Part shown: in pieces, positions 1-9,042 of the stretch
Numbering within the stretch: the first letter of the stretch is position 1
Layout of the letters: each line of letters starts with the position of its first letter
From: Devosia sp. Root635
GTDB taxonomy: Bacteria; Pseudomonadota; Alphaproteobacteria; Rhizobiales; Devosiaceae
Reading direction: 5' to 3'
NCBI RefSeq assembly: GCF_001427605.1
Contig: NZ_LMGZ01000001.1
Span: forward strand, 344,424-408,423
Length of the DNA stretch: 64,000 nt
The notes under the pieces: generated by a model
What the model was told of the DNA's origin: nothing
The model's input: the letters and a program-made list of their open reading frames with translations, nothing else
Databases searched by the model: none
Program-made: the position numbers and the translations under genes

Positions 1-1
1 G

Positions 2-397
2 TTCTGGGTGGCCAGCCATGGCGGGCGGGCGCTGGCCAGCGATCCGATCGCCATCGCCTGCGGGCCGCAATATTGCATCTGGCGCAAGGACGCGATGGAA
101 GCGCTGGAGCGCAGCGGCAAGGATTATCGAGTGGCCTATACCTCATCCAACGCCACCGCCATTTCCAGCGCCGTGCTGTCCGACCTGGCCATCGGCTTCC
201 TGCCGGAAAGCGCGCTGCAGCCGGGCATGCGGGTGGTCAATGACGAAGTTGGCCTGCCCCGGCTGGGCGACGCGCAGATCGCCCTCAAGCGCGGCAGCCA
301 CGCCTATGGCGGCATTTATGACGCACTCGCCAACCACATCGTGCAGTCGATGGGCAATTTGCCGATGCCGGCAAAGGTGGCGGAGGCGGCGGAGTAA
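2..397 (+). CDS. LysR-family transcriptional regulator, C-terminal part
   Basis: Only the 3' end is present, about 131 codons open to the left edge of the window. The visible part looks like the effector-binding lobe of a LysR regulator. It has an early segment reading WVASHGG, a 'CIWRKDAMEAL' segment typical of the RD-II lobe, and a late 'AIGFLPESAL' strand. LysR proteins bind DNA through an N-terminal winged helix, which lies outside the window, so target and ligand cannot be judged. The gene ends 45 bases before xseA, and nothing ties the two functionally. Confidence 0.75.
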   Translation, partial: FWVASHGGRALASDPIAIACGPQYCIWRKDAMEALERSGKDYRVAYTSSNATAISSAVLSDLAIGFLPESALQPGMRVVNDEVGLPRLGDAQIALKRGSHAYGGIYDALANHIVQSMGNLPMPAKVAEAAE

Positions 398-442
398 GGC
401 ACGCCCCCTTGACCTGACTCACCCGATATCGCACCAGAAGGC

Positions 443-2056
443 ATGGCCGAAGCCCTGACCAATGCCGCCGAATTTTCCGTCAGCGAGATTTCCCACGCGG
501 TCAAACGCATGGTCGAGGACGAATTCGGCCATGTGCGGGTGCGCGGCGAGATTTCCGGTTTTCGTGGCCAGCATGCCTCGGGCCACGCCTATTTCACGCT
601 GAAGGACGAAAATGCGGCGATCGACGCCGTGGTGTGGAAGACCAGTTACGCCCGGCTGACCTTCAAGCCGCAGGAGGGGCTGGAGGTCATTGCCACCGGG
701 CGGCTGACGACCTTTCCGCGGTCTTCCAAATACCAGATTGTCATCGACAATATCGAGCCCGCCGGCGCCGGGGCGCTGATGGCGCTGCTGGAGGAGCGGC
801 GGCGCAAGCTGCATGCCGAGGGGCTGTTCGCCCGCGAGCGCAAGCGCCCCCTGCCCTATCTGCCCCGCGTCATCGGTGTCATCACCTCTCCCACCGGCGC
901 CGTCATCCGCGATATCCTGCATCGCCTGGCCGACCGTTTCCCCAGCCACGTGCTGGTCTGGCCGGTGCGGGTGCAGGGCGAAACCTGCGCGCCCGAGGTG
1001 GTCAATGCCATCGAGGGCTTCAACGCATTGCTGCCCGATGGCGCCATACCCCGTCCCGATCTGCTGATCGTGGCGCGTGGCGGCGGCTCCATCGAGGATT
1101 TGTGGGGCTTCAACGAGGAAGCCGTGGTGCGCGCGGTTGCCGCCAGCGGCATCCCCATCATCTCGGCCGTGGGGCACGAGACCGATACGACACTGGTCGA
1201 TTATGCCTCGGACATGCGGGCGCCGACCCCCACGGCCGCGGCCGAGGCTGCGGTTCCAGTGCGCGCCGAACTGGTGGGCTATGTCGATGACCTCGGCTCG
1301 CGCCAGCGGCAGGGCGCCCGACGCATCGCCGGCAGCGCCCGCGACCGGCTGCGCGCCGCCAGTGCCGGGCTGCCGCGTCCGACCGAGCTGGTTTCGACGC
1401 AGCGGCAGCGGCTCGATCATGCGGCGAGCAACCTTTTTGCCGGATTGCGCCATTCGGTGCAGGACCATCGCGTAAAGCTGTCGCGCGTCGCGCCGAGGCT
1501 GGCGCCGCAATTGCTGGTGCGGCGGCAGTCGGAATTCGGCGAGCGGCTGCGCAACCTGTCGCTGCGCGCCGAAGCCGGCCTGCACAAGACGGTGGACCGC
1601 TCGCGGCTGACCTATGATCCGCGCGCCGAACGCCTCGGGGCCTCGGCTATCCGGCTGGTCGAGCGCAAGCGGGCACAGCTCGAAGCCGTCGGCCCGAAGC
1701 TCTCGGCCAATACGCTGCGGGCGGAGCTGCGCCATGGGCAGACGCGGCTGGGGCCGCTGGGGACGCGGCTTTACGCCAGCATGCTGCAGGGCCTGAGCCA
1801 GCGCGGCGCGGCATTGGCCCAGGCCGGCAAGCTGCTCGACTCGCTCAGCTACAAAAGCGTGCTGGCGCGGGGCTATGCCGTCATCAAGGATGTCGATGGC
1901 AATCTGGTGCATGAGCGGGCCGGATTGCTGCCGGGCGCTCCCATCGCCATCGAATTCGCCGATGGGGAGGTGGGGGCAACGATTTCGGGCGGCCCGGTCA
2001 TAAAGAAGAAGCCACGCCCGCAATCGGATGGCGACGCGCAGGAAAGCCTCTTTTGA
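443..2056 (+). CDS. xseA: Exodeoxyribonuclease VII large subunit
   Basis: This 537-residue protein matches the XseA family over its full length. It is the catalytic large subunit of exonuclease VII, which with XseB degrades single-stranded DNA to oligonucleotides. An N-terminal OB-fold spans about residues 10-105. The catalytic domain follows, with an ITSPTGAVIRD segment near 147-157, ARGGGS at 211-216 and GHETD at 244-248, all conserved in the family. The rest is the long coiled-coil region that holds small subunits. The ATG is preceded by AGAAGG. XseB is not adjacent in this window. Confidence 0.95.
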   Translation: MAEALTNAAEFSVSEISHAVKRMVEDEFGHVRVRGEISGFRGQHASGHAYFTLKDENAAIDAVVWKTSYARLTFKPQEGLEVIATGRLTTFPRSSKYQIVIDNIEPAGAGALMALLEERRRKLHAEGLFARERKRPLPYLPRVIGVITSPTGAVIRDILHRLADRFPSHVLVWPVRVQGETCAPEVVNAIEGFNALLPDGAIPRPDLLIVARGGGSIEDLWGFNEEAVVRAVAASGIPIISAVGHETDTTLVDYASDMRAPTPTAAAEAAVPVRAELVGYVDDLGSRQRQGARRIAGSARDRLRAASAGLPRPTELVSTQRQRLDHAASNLFAGLRHSVQDHRVKLSRVAPRLAPQLLVRRQSEFGERLRNLSLRAEAGLHKTVDRSRLTYDPRAERLGASAIRLVERKRAQLEAVGPKLSANTLRAELRHGQTRLGPLGTRLYASMLQGLSQRGAALAQAGKLLDSLSYKSVLARGYAVIKDVDGNLVHERAGLLPGAPIAIEFADGEVGATISGGPVIKKKPRPQSDGDAQESLF

Positions 2057-2105
2057 TCTGACCCGCAGCTCGCTATATCGGGGCGAAGGTTGAAGGGATG
2101 CCAGA

Positions 2106-2327
2106 ATGAACATCTTCGACAAAGGCTTTGCACCCACCGAAGCGGTCATCCGCTATCTCGACGGCGACTATGTGGTGCTCAAACCCGGCAGTTTCGTGCG
2201 CTGCGCCATCACGCAGAAGCCCATTCCGCTCGACGAGCTGTTTTACTGGAGCGTCGACCGGCAGGAGCCCTATGCCGACGCCACGGCGGCCCATACCGCC
2301 TTCGAGCGCTTCGGCCGCGGAGCCTGA
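2106..2327 (+). CDS. DUF2093 family small protein
   Basis: A 73-residue soluble protein matching DUF2093, a family of unknown function restricted largely to alphaproteobacteria. Recognisable features are the start MNIFDKGF, the YLDGDYVVLKPGSFVRCA core and the C-terminal EPYADA segment. It lies 49 bases after xseA. Its TGA stop shares one base with the ATG of the following lipid-A-disaccharide-synthase-like gene (TGATG), so the two are probably translationally coupled. No catalytic motif is visible. Confidence 0.85.
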   Translation: MNIFDKGFAPTEAVIRYLDGDYVVLKPGSFVRCAITQKPIPLDELFYWSVDRQEPYADATAAHTAFERFGRGA

Positions 2328-3478
2328 TGGTGGAGGCCGAAGCGTCGGGCCAAAACCGGTTCCTGTTCATTTCCAACGGCCATGGCGAGGATGCCATCGC
2401 GGCCGCGATCGTCGCGCGCATGCCCGATCGGGCGATCGTGGAAGCCTATCCGATGATCGGGGCGGGCAATGCCTATGCCGGCGTGTGCCCCATCGTGGGG
2501 CCGCGCGCCACGCTGGCCTCGGAAGGCTGGCGCAACGTCAAGGGCTCGCTGCGGCGTGACATCGCCACCGGTGGGCTCGGCACAGTGCCGCCGGCGCTCA
2601 ATTTCCTGCGCCGGATCAAGGGCAAGTATGACCGCGTGGTGGTGGTTGGCGACATGGTGGGCGTGCTGGCCTGCTATATGAGCGGCCATCGCGACCTTTA
2701 CTATCTCGATGTCTACAAGACAGGCGCCGCCCGGCTCTATTCCGGCCCGGAGCGCTGGACCATCAAGCGGGCCTGCAAGACCGTGTTCTGCCGGGCCGAC
2801 AACCTGGCGCGCTCGCTCGAACATATCGGCGTCGACGCCCGCTCGGCCGGCAATGTGATGATGGATGCCATCCCGCATGGCGACTATGACGCGCAGTCGC
2901 GGCGTCAGCGGCCATTGGCCGTCACGCTGCTGCCGGGAAGCCGGGCGCTCACGGGCGAGAGCTTCGCCTTGCAGGTCAATGCGCTGCGCAGCCTGCCGGC
3001 CGAGCTGCGTCCCGACATGTTCCTGGCGGTTGCCGGCAGCATCAGCGTGGATGACCTGGCCAAGAAGGCCGGGCTCAAGCGCACGACGATGCTGAGCGTC
3101 GAATCCGCCGATCTGGGGGAGTTGTCGGATGGGGATATGACCATCCACATGGCGCGCGGCGGGGCGATGGGCAACCTGCTGGCGGCCTCGGACGTGGCGC
3201 TGTCGCAGGCCGGCACGGCCACGGTTCAGGCGCTGGGGCTGGGCAAACCGGCCATCACCTTTGTCAATCCGCGCGACCGGCGCTCGCGCTTTACCGACGA
3301 GCAGATGCTGTTCGGGGAAGCACGGACCGTGGTGGAGGCCGAGACGCAGGCGGTTGGCGCGGCCTTGCGCAAATTGCTCGGCGATGATGAGGAACGGCGG
3401 AGGCTGGCCAATATCGGGCGGCAGAGGATTGGCGGGCCGGGGGCCATGCAGGTGATTATCGAGGCGCTGGTGGAGTAG
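2327..3478 (+). CDS. Lipid-A-disaccharide synthase-related glycosyltransferase-like protein
   Basis: A 383-residue protein of the LpxB-related family, distinct from true LpxB. The N-terminal half starts with FLFISNGHGEDAIAA. The C-terminal half has the nucleotide-sugar-binding style segment LSQAGTATVQALGLGKPAI near residues 294-312, giving a GT-B type two-lobe fold. The substrate is unknown. The ATG at 2327 overlaps the DUF2093 stop by one base, which fixes the start; an open frame upstream is only the DUF2093 gene read in another frame. A large inverted repeat begins four bases after the stop. Confidence 0.75.
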   Translation: MVEAEASGQNRFLFISNGHGEDAIAAAIVARMPDRAIVEAYPMIGAGNAYAGVCPIVGPRATLASEGWRNVKGSLRRDIATGGLGTVPPALNFLRRIKGKYDRVVVVGDMVGVLACYMSGHRDLYYLDVYKTGAARLYSGPERWTIKRACKTVFCRADNLARSLEHIGVDARSAGNVMMDAIPHGDYDAQSRRQRPLAVTLLPGSRALTGESFALQVNALRSLPAELRPDMFLAVAGSISVDDLAKKAGLKRTTMLSVESADLGELSDGDMTIHMARGGAMGNLLAASDVALSQAGTATVQALGLGKPAITFVNPRDRRSRFTDEQMLFGEARTVVEAETQAVGAALRKLLGDDEERRRLANIGRQRIGGPGAMQVIIEALVE

Positions 3479-3481
3479 TTG

Positions 3482-3614
3482 GTGCCACGCCCTCGTGGTT
3501 CGAGGCTCGCAAGAGCTCGCACCTCACCATGAGGGCTACTCTTGGTGCAATGTCTCAGTAGCCCTCATGGTGAGGTGCGCTTCTTCAGCGCCTCGAACCA
3601 CGAGGGCGTGGCAC
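3482..3614. repeat. Class A 133-bp inverted repeat at a convergent junction
   Basis: The two halves mirror each other: GTGCCACGCCCTCGTGGTTC on the left and its complement at the right end, with CTCACCATGAGGGCTACT near the centre. It sits between the stop of the LpxB-like gene and the stop of the DUF4170 gene. Other copies are at 6596, 23062, 45001 and 62517, with a half copy at 31735. In RNA it would form a long hairpin on either strand. Confidence 0.9.
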
Positions 3615-3621
3615 TTTGCCT

Positions 3622-3867
3622 TTACGGCTTATGCGTTTCCGGTTCCAGCAGGCGGTGCAGGTGGACGATGAAATAGCGCGTCTGGGCGCTATCGACTGTC
3701 ATCTGCGCCTTCTGCTTCCACACCGCATAGGCTGCGGCATAGTTGGGGTAGAGCCCGACGATATCGACCTTGTCGAGGTCGGCGAAGGTGACGCCTTCGA
3801 GGCTCGAGAGTTCGCCGCCGATCACCAGGTGCAACAACTGCTTGGAGGGATCTTCTTTTTCAGCCAT
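3622..3867 (-). CDS. DUF4170 family protein
   Basis: An 81-residue protein matching DUF4170, a small alphaproteobacterial family with no assigned function. The visible core is LLHLVIGGELSSLEG, then IVGLYPNYAAAYAVWKQKAQ and YFIVHLHRLL. Its ATG overlaps the end of the upstream cysQ-like gene by 8 bases, so it is the second gene of a two-gene operon and probably translated by coupling. The family is commonly found beside inositol-monophosphatase-type genes, as here. The class A repeat lies just past its stop and may act as terminator. Confidence 0.8.
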   Translation of the reverse strand: MAEKEDPSKQLLHLVIGGELSSLEGVTFADLDKVDIVGLYPNYAAAYAVWKQKAQMTVDSAQTRYFIVHLHRLLEPETHKP

Positions 3868-4723
3868 CGGTCAGGTCCGTGTGTGAAGGAATGGGCAATT
3901 CGGCATCGCCGGTGTCTGCGGCCGGGCAGCCATAGACCTTGATCAGCGCTGCGTGGACAAGGGGTTTTAGGCTCATGTCGCTGAGCGCCGCAAGCGCGCC
4001 GTGGCGCACATCTCGTCTGTTGAAATTGGGGAACCCGGTGCAGACATCGGCAAAGTCGATGCCGGTTTCCGCCAGGATCAGGGCGGCGGCGGCAATATCC
4101 CAGTCCTGGCTGCCGCGGCGGGCCACGGCGCCATCGAGCCTGCCGGTCGCCACCTGGACCAGCCGATAGGCCAGCGAGGGATAGGCCGGGCCGCGGGTAT
4201 AATGAAGGCCCGCGGCCTGCATTTCCTGGTGCACGGCGCCGGGGGCGGGGATCAGCGGCGCGGCGCCGGCCCGGCGGCTGCGCTTGAGGGGCCTGCCATT
4301 GAGGCGGGCGCCCTCGCCACGCGCGGCTTCATACATTTCATCGCGCGCCGGGGCATAGACCACGCCGGCTATGGGAGTGCCGTGTTCAACCACGGCCAAT
4401 GAAACGGTCCAGCTATCCTCGCCGCGCAGGAAGCCGCGGGTGCCGTCGATGGGATCGACCACGAAGACGCGTTCACAGTCGAGCCGGCTGGGATTGTCGG
4501 CGGTTTCCTCGCTCAGCCAGCCATAATCGGGCCGGGCGCGCAGCAGCGAGGCGGCGAGATAGCGGTCGACCAGGATATCGGCCTCGCTGACCGGGGAGGA
4601 ATTCTCCTTGGTCCAGCTCTTGACGTCGCGGCGGAAGTAGCCGCTGGCGATGATGCCGGCCGCGACCGCGGAGGAGCGGAGCAGTTCGAGATCGTCGCTG
4701 TAAGTGGTGGCGGGAGCAGGCAT
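3860..4723 (-). CDS. cysQ: 3'(2'),5'-bisphosphate nucleotidase / inositol-monophosphatase family
   Basis: A 287-residue Mg-dependent phosphatase of the CysQ/inositol monophosphatase family. It is expected to hydrolyse 3'-phosphoadenosine 5'-phosphate to AMP, protecting sulfate assimilation. Metal-binding motifs are present: WLSEET at about 69-74, DPIDGT at 90-95 and WDIAAAALI at 208-216. The ATG at 4723 is preceded by AAAAGG six bases away. A GTG 48 bases further upstream would add a basic proline-rich leader that looks non-coding. It overlaps DUF4170 downstream by 8 bases. IMPase activity on another phosphomonoester cannot be excluded. Confidence 0.85.
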   Translation of the reverse strand: MPAPATTYSDDLELLRSSAVAAGIIASGYFRRDVKSWTKENSSPVSEADILVDRYLAASLLRARPDYGWLSEETADNPSRLDCERVFVVDPIDGTRGFLRGEDSWTVSLAVVEHGTPIAGVVYAPARDEMYEAARGEGARLNGRPLKRSRRAGAAPLIPAPGAVHQEMQAAGLHYTRGPAYPSLAYRLVQVATGRLDGAVARRGSQDWDIAAAALILAETGIDFADVCTGFPNFNRRDVRHGALAALSDMSLKPLVHAALIKVYGCPAADTGDAELPIPSHTDLTDG

Positions 4724-4990
4724 TGCGGGCCTTTTAGGCTTGGCGGGGGCCCGGAGCAAGGGGGGCGCCACACAGCGTGATCGCGCCGGCAGATGTGGCA
4801 GGGTTAACAGCCCGGCAGCGGGCGCGGTTAACCGCTCCCTACCCGGTGCAAGACCCTGCTAACCCTCTCGGAAAACAAGATAAACTTAACCGAACCGATT
4901 AAGGGGGCAGGTAAGGCGGCGGGGTATGGTGGGCCTACAAAAGAGAGCACCAAAAACCAGCTCTCGAAGTTGACAGGAAGGCGAATTCAA

Positions 4991-5506
4991 ATGGTTCATG
5001 GTGTGGCGATGGAAGGAACCTCGGTCGTACTCGCGTTCGGCCGCCCGGCGCTGGCAGACCGCCGTTTCGTCGCGGCGAACGACAACGGCCCCAAGGACCC
5101 CGTCAAGACCGTTACCGTGCGCCGCATGCTCGAGCAGAGCGGCGTGGCCATCAAGGTCAAGGTGCCGGTGACCGAATTCATCGGCGTGGCCGTGGCGACA
5201 CGGATTTCCGAGGAAGGCGTGCTGACCAGCTCGATCGAACTGGTCCATTCCGACAGCGAATTGAACTACCGGGTGTTCGAGGAAGAGGGCAACCAGTCGG
5301 TGGTGGCAGAGTGGCAGAACTGGGGCAAGAAGCTCCGTCTGCCGTTGTTCATCAAGGCCGGCGACGGCGCTTATATGCCGTATTCCCAACAGGTTGACGG
5401 GGTCATGGTGGGCAATAACCAGAGCCGCCGCAAGCTGGTGGCCGAGGCCGGTCGCCGCCCACGCTTCCTCAATCGTCGCAAGCCGGGCATGCAGCCCGAC
5501 GCATAA
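4991..5506 (+). CDS. DUF6101 family protein
   Basis: A 171-residue protein of the DUF6101 family, seen mainly in Hyphomicrobiales and without a known role. Recognisable blocks are VKVPVTEFIGVAVAT, VVAEWQNWGKKLRLPLFI and the C-terminal basic FLNRRKPGM. The ATG at 4991 follows AGGAAGG with 9-base spacing. A TTG 21 bases upstream lies before that site and is unlikely to be used. The gene stands alone between divergent cysQ and convergent ubiA, and is followed by a strong intrinsic terminator. Confidence 0.8.
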   Translation: MVHGVAMEGTSVVLAFGRPALADRRFVAANDNGPKDPVKTVTVRRMLEQSGVAIKVKVPVTEFIGVAVATRISEEGVLTSSIELVHSDSELNYRVFEEEGNQSVVAEWQNWGKKLRLPLFIKAGDGAYMPYSQQVDGVMVGNNQSRRKLVAEAGRRPRFLNRRKPGMQPDA

Positions 5507-5531
5507 GTTTCTGCGCCTCCAAAGCACGTTG

Positions 5532-5564
5532 AAAGGGTTGACCGGTGGTGCGGTCGGCCCTTTT
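5532..5564 (+). terminator. Rho-independent terminator after DUF6101 gene
   Basis: The sequence AAAGGGTTGACCG pairs with CGGTCGGCCCTTT across a six-base loop, counting two G-U pairs, and is followed by TTTT. It lies 26 bases after the stop of the DUF6101 gene and ahead of convergent ubiA. Confidence 0.85.
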
Positions 5565-5648
5565 GACGTTTGGGTGAATTGGTTAGCACATTGTTAGCAT
5601 TTGGCGTCACCGACGGGCCAAAATCGGCAGCATAATGCTAACGCAAAA

Positions 5649-6578
5649 CTACCAGACCCAGTCGGCAAGCAGCGCCAGGGTCAGGACGATCCCGACATAT
5701 TTGTTGCTGTCGAAGCGGAAGCGGGGATTATCCGGCTCGTCGGCATCGACCGTCCACACCTGCCAGGCCAGCATCGCGGCCGCCAGGAGCGACAAGGCGG
5801 CGAAGACGACGCCACCCCCCGCCAGCACCGATGCCGCATTCCACAGCCCGAAGGCCCCGGCATAGAGCGTGGCGACCGCGGGCTTGACCCGGTCGCCGAA
5901 CAGGCGGGCCGTGGATTTGACGCCGACAAGCGCGTCGTCCTCGATATCCTGCAGGGCGTAGATGGTATCATAGCCGATGACCCAGAGGATTGTTCCGGCA
6001 TAGAGCAGCACGGGGGGCCAGGAGAGGCCGCCGGTTTGCGACGTCCAGCCGACCAGGGCGCCATAGGAGAAGGCGAGGCCAAGAAAGGCCTGCGGCCACC
6101 AGGTGACGCGCTTCATGAAGGGGTAGATGGCCACCAGCAGCAGCGAGGCGACGCCGGCCCAGACGGTGAAGCGATTGAACTGGAAGAGGATGACCGAGCC
6201 GAGCAGCGCCTGGGCGACGAGGAAGGCCAGGGCATCGCGGGCGGTGACGGCGCCGGAGGGAATCGGGCGCAGGCGGGTGCGGGCGACCTGCATATCGATG
6301 TCGCGATCGACGATATCGTTGAAGGTGCAGCCGGCGCCGCGCATGAGGATGGCGCCGATGAACATGAGCACCGCGCCCCACCAGTCGAAACCCTGCGCGG
6401 GGTTGGCTATGGCCGCCAGGCCGAGCCCCCAGGCACAGGGCCAGAACAGCAGGTAGAAGCCGATGGGGCGATCCCAGCGCGCCAGGCGCCCATAGGGCTT
6501 GAGCCAGGCGGGGGCATAGCGATCGAGCCAGTTGCCGCGCTTGGCGTCGGGGACGGTGGCGGACGTTTCGTTGGTCAT
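5649..6578 (-). CDS. ubiA: 4-hydroxybenzoate polyprenyltransferase
   Basis: A 309-residue membrane prenyltransferase that attaches the polyprenyl tail to 4-hydroxybenzoate in ubiquinone synthesis. The first aspartate-rich motif NDIVDRDID is at 87-95, and the second, YDTIYALQDIEDD, at 203-215. Eight to nine hydrophobic segments are visible. The ATG at 6578 is preferred. A GTG 24 bases upstream falls at the edge of the class A repeat and is probably not native. The gene is divergent from rsmE, with a repeat element filling the shared upstream region. Confidence 0.93.
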   Translation of the reverse strand: MTNETSATVPDAKRGNWLDRYAPAWLKPYGRLARWDRPIGFYLLFWPCAWGLGLAAIANPAQGFDWWGAVLMFIGAILMRGAGCTFNDIVDRDIDMQVARTRLRPIPSGAVTARDALAFLVAQALLGSVILFQFNRFTVWAGVASLLLVAIYPFMKRVTWWPQAFLGLAFSYGALVGWTSQTGGLSWPPVLLYAGTILWVIGYDTIYALQDIEDDALVGVKSTARLFGDRVKPAVATLYAGAFGLWNAASVLAGGGVVFAALSLLAAAMLAWQVWTVDADEPDNPRFRFDSNKYVGIVLTLALLADWVW

Positions 6579-6595
6579 GGGGCGCCCTATCGGCT

Positions 6596-6729
6596 GTGCC
6601 ACGCCCTCGTGGTTCGAGGCTCGTGAAGAACTCGCACCTCACCATGAGGCCTACTGAACCACTGCGTTCAACGTAGCCCTCATGGTGAGGCGGGAGCGCA
6701 GCGACCCTCGAACCACGAGGGCGTGGCAC
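6596..6729. repeat. Class A inverted repeat between divergent genes
   Basis: A full copy of the 133-bp family, GTGCCACGCCCTCGTGGTTC to its mirror, here lying between the divergent starts of ubiA and rsmE. It is the only full copy in the window that is not at a convergent gene end, and it occupies most of the 220-base promoter region. Confidence 0.9.
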
Positions 6730-6798
6730 CATGATTGTGCTGTTCGACTTGCTCCGAACACAGCTTCAGTCCTAACTGCGGCTTTACCACTCCGCAAG

Positions 6799-7545
6799 AT
6801 GCCCATGCCCCGCACCCATGCCGCCCTGCCCCGTCTTTATGTCGAACATGATCTGGCTGCGGGCGGACAGGTGGCGCTGGGCAAGGAGCAGTCGCTGTAT
6901 CTGGCAGCCGTGCTGCGCAAGGCGGTGGGCGATGCGGTGGTGCTGTTCAATGGGCGGGATGGGGCGTGGTTGGCGCGGCTGGTGAGCGATGCCAAGAAAT
7001 CGGTGGTGCTGGAACTGGTGGAACAAATCGTCGTCCAGACGCCGGCTTCCGACCTCTGGTACGGCTTTGCGCCGCTCAAGACCGAGCGGCTGGATTATGT
7101 GGTCCAGAAGGCGGTGGAGATGGGCGCCGGCACGATCCAGCCGGTGCTGACGCGGTTTACCCAGGTTTCCCGACTCAAGCATGAGCGGCTGGTGGCCAAT
7201 GCCGTCGAGGCGGCAGAGCAATGCGAGGTGCTGAGCGTACCCACGGTCGAGCCGGAGGTGACGCTGGAGCGGTTGCTCGATGGCTGGCCAGAGGAGCGGG
7301 CGCTGATTTTTGCCGATGAGGGGGAGGCTTCGTCTTCGCCGGTGGCGGCGCTGGAGGGGCTCAGGGGGTGCAAGGTTGGCCTGCTGGTCGGGCCGGAGGG
7401 CGGGTTTTCCGACGAGGAACGGGCGAAATTGCGAGCCCTGCCCTATGTCGTGCCGATCAGCCTGGGCCCGCGCATCCTGCGGGCCGATACGGCGTCGGTA
7501 GCGGCTTTGGCGGTGATTCAGGCAATCATCGGTGATTGGCGATAA
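6799..7545 (+). CDS. rsmE: 16S rRNA (uracil(1498)-N(3))-methyltransferase
   Basis: A 248-residue SPOUT-class methyltransferase that methylates U1498 of 16S rRNA with S-adenosylmethionine. The N-terminal PUA-like domain includes LYLAAVLRKAVGDAV. The C-terminal knot contains LVGPEGGFSDEE and SLGPRILRADTASVAA, the SAM-binding signature of RsmE. The start could be the ATG at 6799 or the one six bases later. The gene is followed by gshA after 74 bases, a pairing common in alphaproteobacteria. Confidence 0.93.
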   Translation: MPMPRTHAALPRLYVEHDLAAGGQVALGKEQSLYLAAVLRKAVGDAVVLFNGRDGAWLARLVSDAKKSVVLELVEQIVVQTPASDLWYGFAPLKTERLDYVVQKAVEMGAGTIQPVLTRFTQVSRLKHERLVANAVEAAEQCEVLSVPTVEPEVTLERLLDGWPEERALIFADEGEASSSPVAALEGLRGCKVGLLVGPEGGFSDEERAKLRALPYVVPISLGPRILRADTASVAALAVIQAIIGDWR

Positions 7546-7619
7546 AAGGCGATTGCTTTCGGCCCGCGCAACGTTATGTTCCCGGCCAACATTGACCCCT
7601 CAGTTCCAGAGGACTGCCT

Positions 7620-8990
7620 ATGGCCGGCGCCGACACCCATTCGCCCCTTATCGAATCGCGGGCCGACCTGATCGAGGCCATGGCGCGCGGGGCCAAACCC
7701 GAGAGCGAATGGCGCATCGGCACCGAACACGAAAAGCACGTGTTCCACACCAATCCGCTGCGGCCGGTGGCCTATGAGGGACCGAACGGCATCCGCGCGC
7801 TGCTTGATGGCATCCAGGCCGAGACGGGCTGGCATCCGTTCTACGATGGCGACAACCCGATCGGGCTGCGCAATGACGAAGTGGCCGGCGGCATTTCGCT
7901 GGAGCCGGGCGGGCAGTTCGAACTCAGCGGATCGCCGCAGGAGGACCTGCATGGCACGGCGGCGGAGCTGGCCGAGCATATGCGGGTCACCAAGAAGGTG
8001 GCGGCGCCGCTGGACATTCATTTTCTCGGGCTGGGCGTGACGCCGCTGTGGTCGGTGGACCAGATCTGTTCCATGCCGAAATCGCGCTACGGCATCATGA
8101 AGCCCTATATGGAAAAAGTCGGCACGCTGGGCACGTCGATGATGTTCCGCTCGGCCACGGTGCAGGCCAATCTCGATTTTTCCAGCGAAGCCGACATGGT
8201 CAAGAAGCTGCGCGTGGCGGTGGCGCTGCAGCCGGTGGCGACGGCCCTGTTCGCCAATTCGCCTTTTTCGGAAGGCCGGGATTCGGGCTATCTCAGCTAT
8301 CGCAGCCATATCTGGCTCAATACCGATGACGACCGCACCGGCATGCTGCCCTTTGCCTTCGACGAGGGGTTCGGCTTCGAGCAATATGCCGACTATGCGC
8401 TTGATGTGCCGATGTATTTCGTCATCCGCAACAAGCAATATGTGAACGTCGCCGGTGAGAGTTTCCGAGCTTTCCTACGGGGCGAGCTGCCGCAATTGCC
8501 GGGTGATAAGCCGACGATCAAGGACTGGGAAGATCATCTTTCGACGATTTTCCCCGAAGTGCGGCTCAAGCAGTTCCTCGAAATGCGTGGCGCCGATATG
8601 GGCGACGAAAAGTCGGTGACGGCGCTATCGGCGTTCTGGACGGGGCTGCTCTATGACGCGGTGTCGCTGGAAGCGGCCTATGAGCTGATCGAGCCGTGGA
8701 CGCGCGAAGAGCGTGACGAGATGCGCCGCGAAGTGCCGCGGCTGGCGCTGATGACGCCGCATGACCGCTCCAACCTCTATGATGTAGCGGCGCAGGCCGT
8801 TGGCATTGCCGAGGCAGGCCTGGTGCGGCGCGGGCGCCGCAATGGCCAGGGCAAGGACGAAACCATCCACCTGGCACCGCTGGAAGAGACGATACGGCTG
8901 GCCAAGTCTCCAGCCCAGCGCTGGGTCGACAAGTTCCGCGGGGAGTGGAACGGAGATGTGACGCGGGTGTTCAAGGAAGCCGAGATGTAG
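7620..8990 (+). CDS. gshA: Glutamate--cysteine ligase, plant/alphaproteobacterial type
   Basis: A 456-residue enzyme that joins glutamate and cysteine in the first step of glutathione synthesis. It belongs to the plant-type GCL family. Recognisable segments are RIGTEHEKHVF near residues 32-42, GGISLEPGGQFELSG at about 90-104, and MFRSATVQANLDFS near the centre. The ATG follows AGAGGA. It is in line with rsmE and may share its transcript. A class C repeat follows before purD. Confidence 0.94.
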   Translation: MAGADTHSPLIESRADLIEAMARGAKPESEWRIGTEHEKHVFHTNPLRPVAYEGPNGIRALLDGIQAETGWHPFYDGDNPIGLRNDEVAGGISLEPGGQFELSGSPQEDLHGTAAELAEHMRVTKKVAAPLDIHFLGLGVTPLWSVDQICSMPKSRYGIMKPYMEKVGTLGTSMMFRSATVQANLDFSSEADMVKKLRVAVALQPVATALFANSPFSEGRDSGYLSYRSHIWLNTDDDRTGMLPFAFDEGFGFEQYADYALDVPMYFVIRNKQYVNVAGESFRAFLRGELPQLPGDKPTIKDWEDHLSTIFPEVRLKQFLEMRGADMGDEKSVTALSAFWTGLLYDAVSLEAAYELIEPWTREERDEMRREVPRLALMTPHDRSNLYDVAAQAVGIAEAGLVRRGRRNGQGKDETIHLAPLEETIRLAKSPAQRWVDKFRGEWNGDVTRVFKEAEM

Positions 8991-9042
8991 GGCTTAACGC
9001 TTCCTGCTTGGAAGGGCACCTGAAGCCATCCCAAAACGCGAT

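Noticed and set aside
419..2149. Long minus-strand frame opposite xseA
   Set aside because: Shadow of xseA; Arg/Gln/His-rich translation without any recognisable motif.
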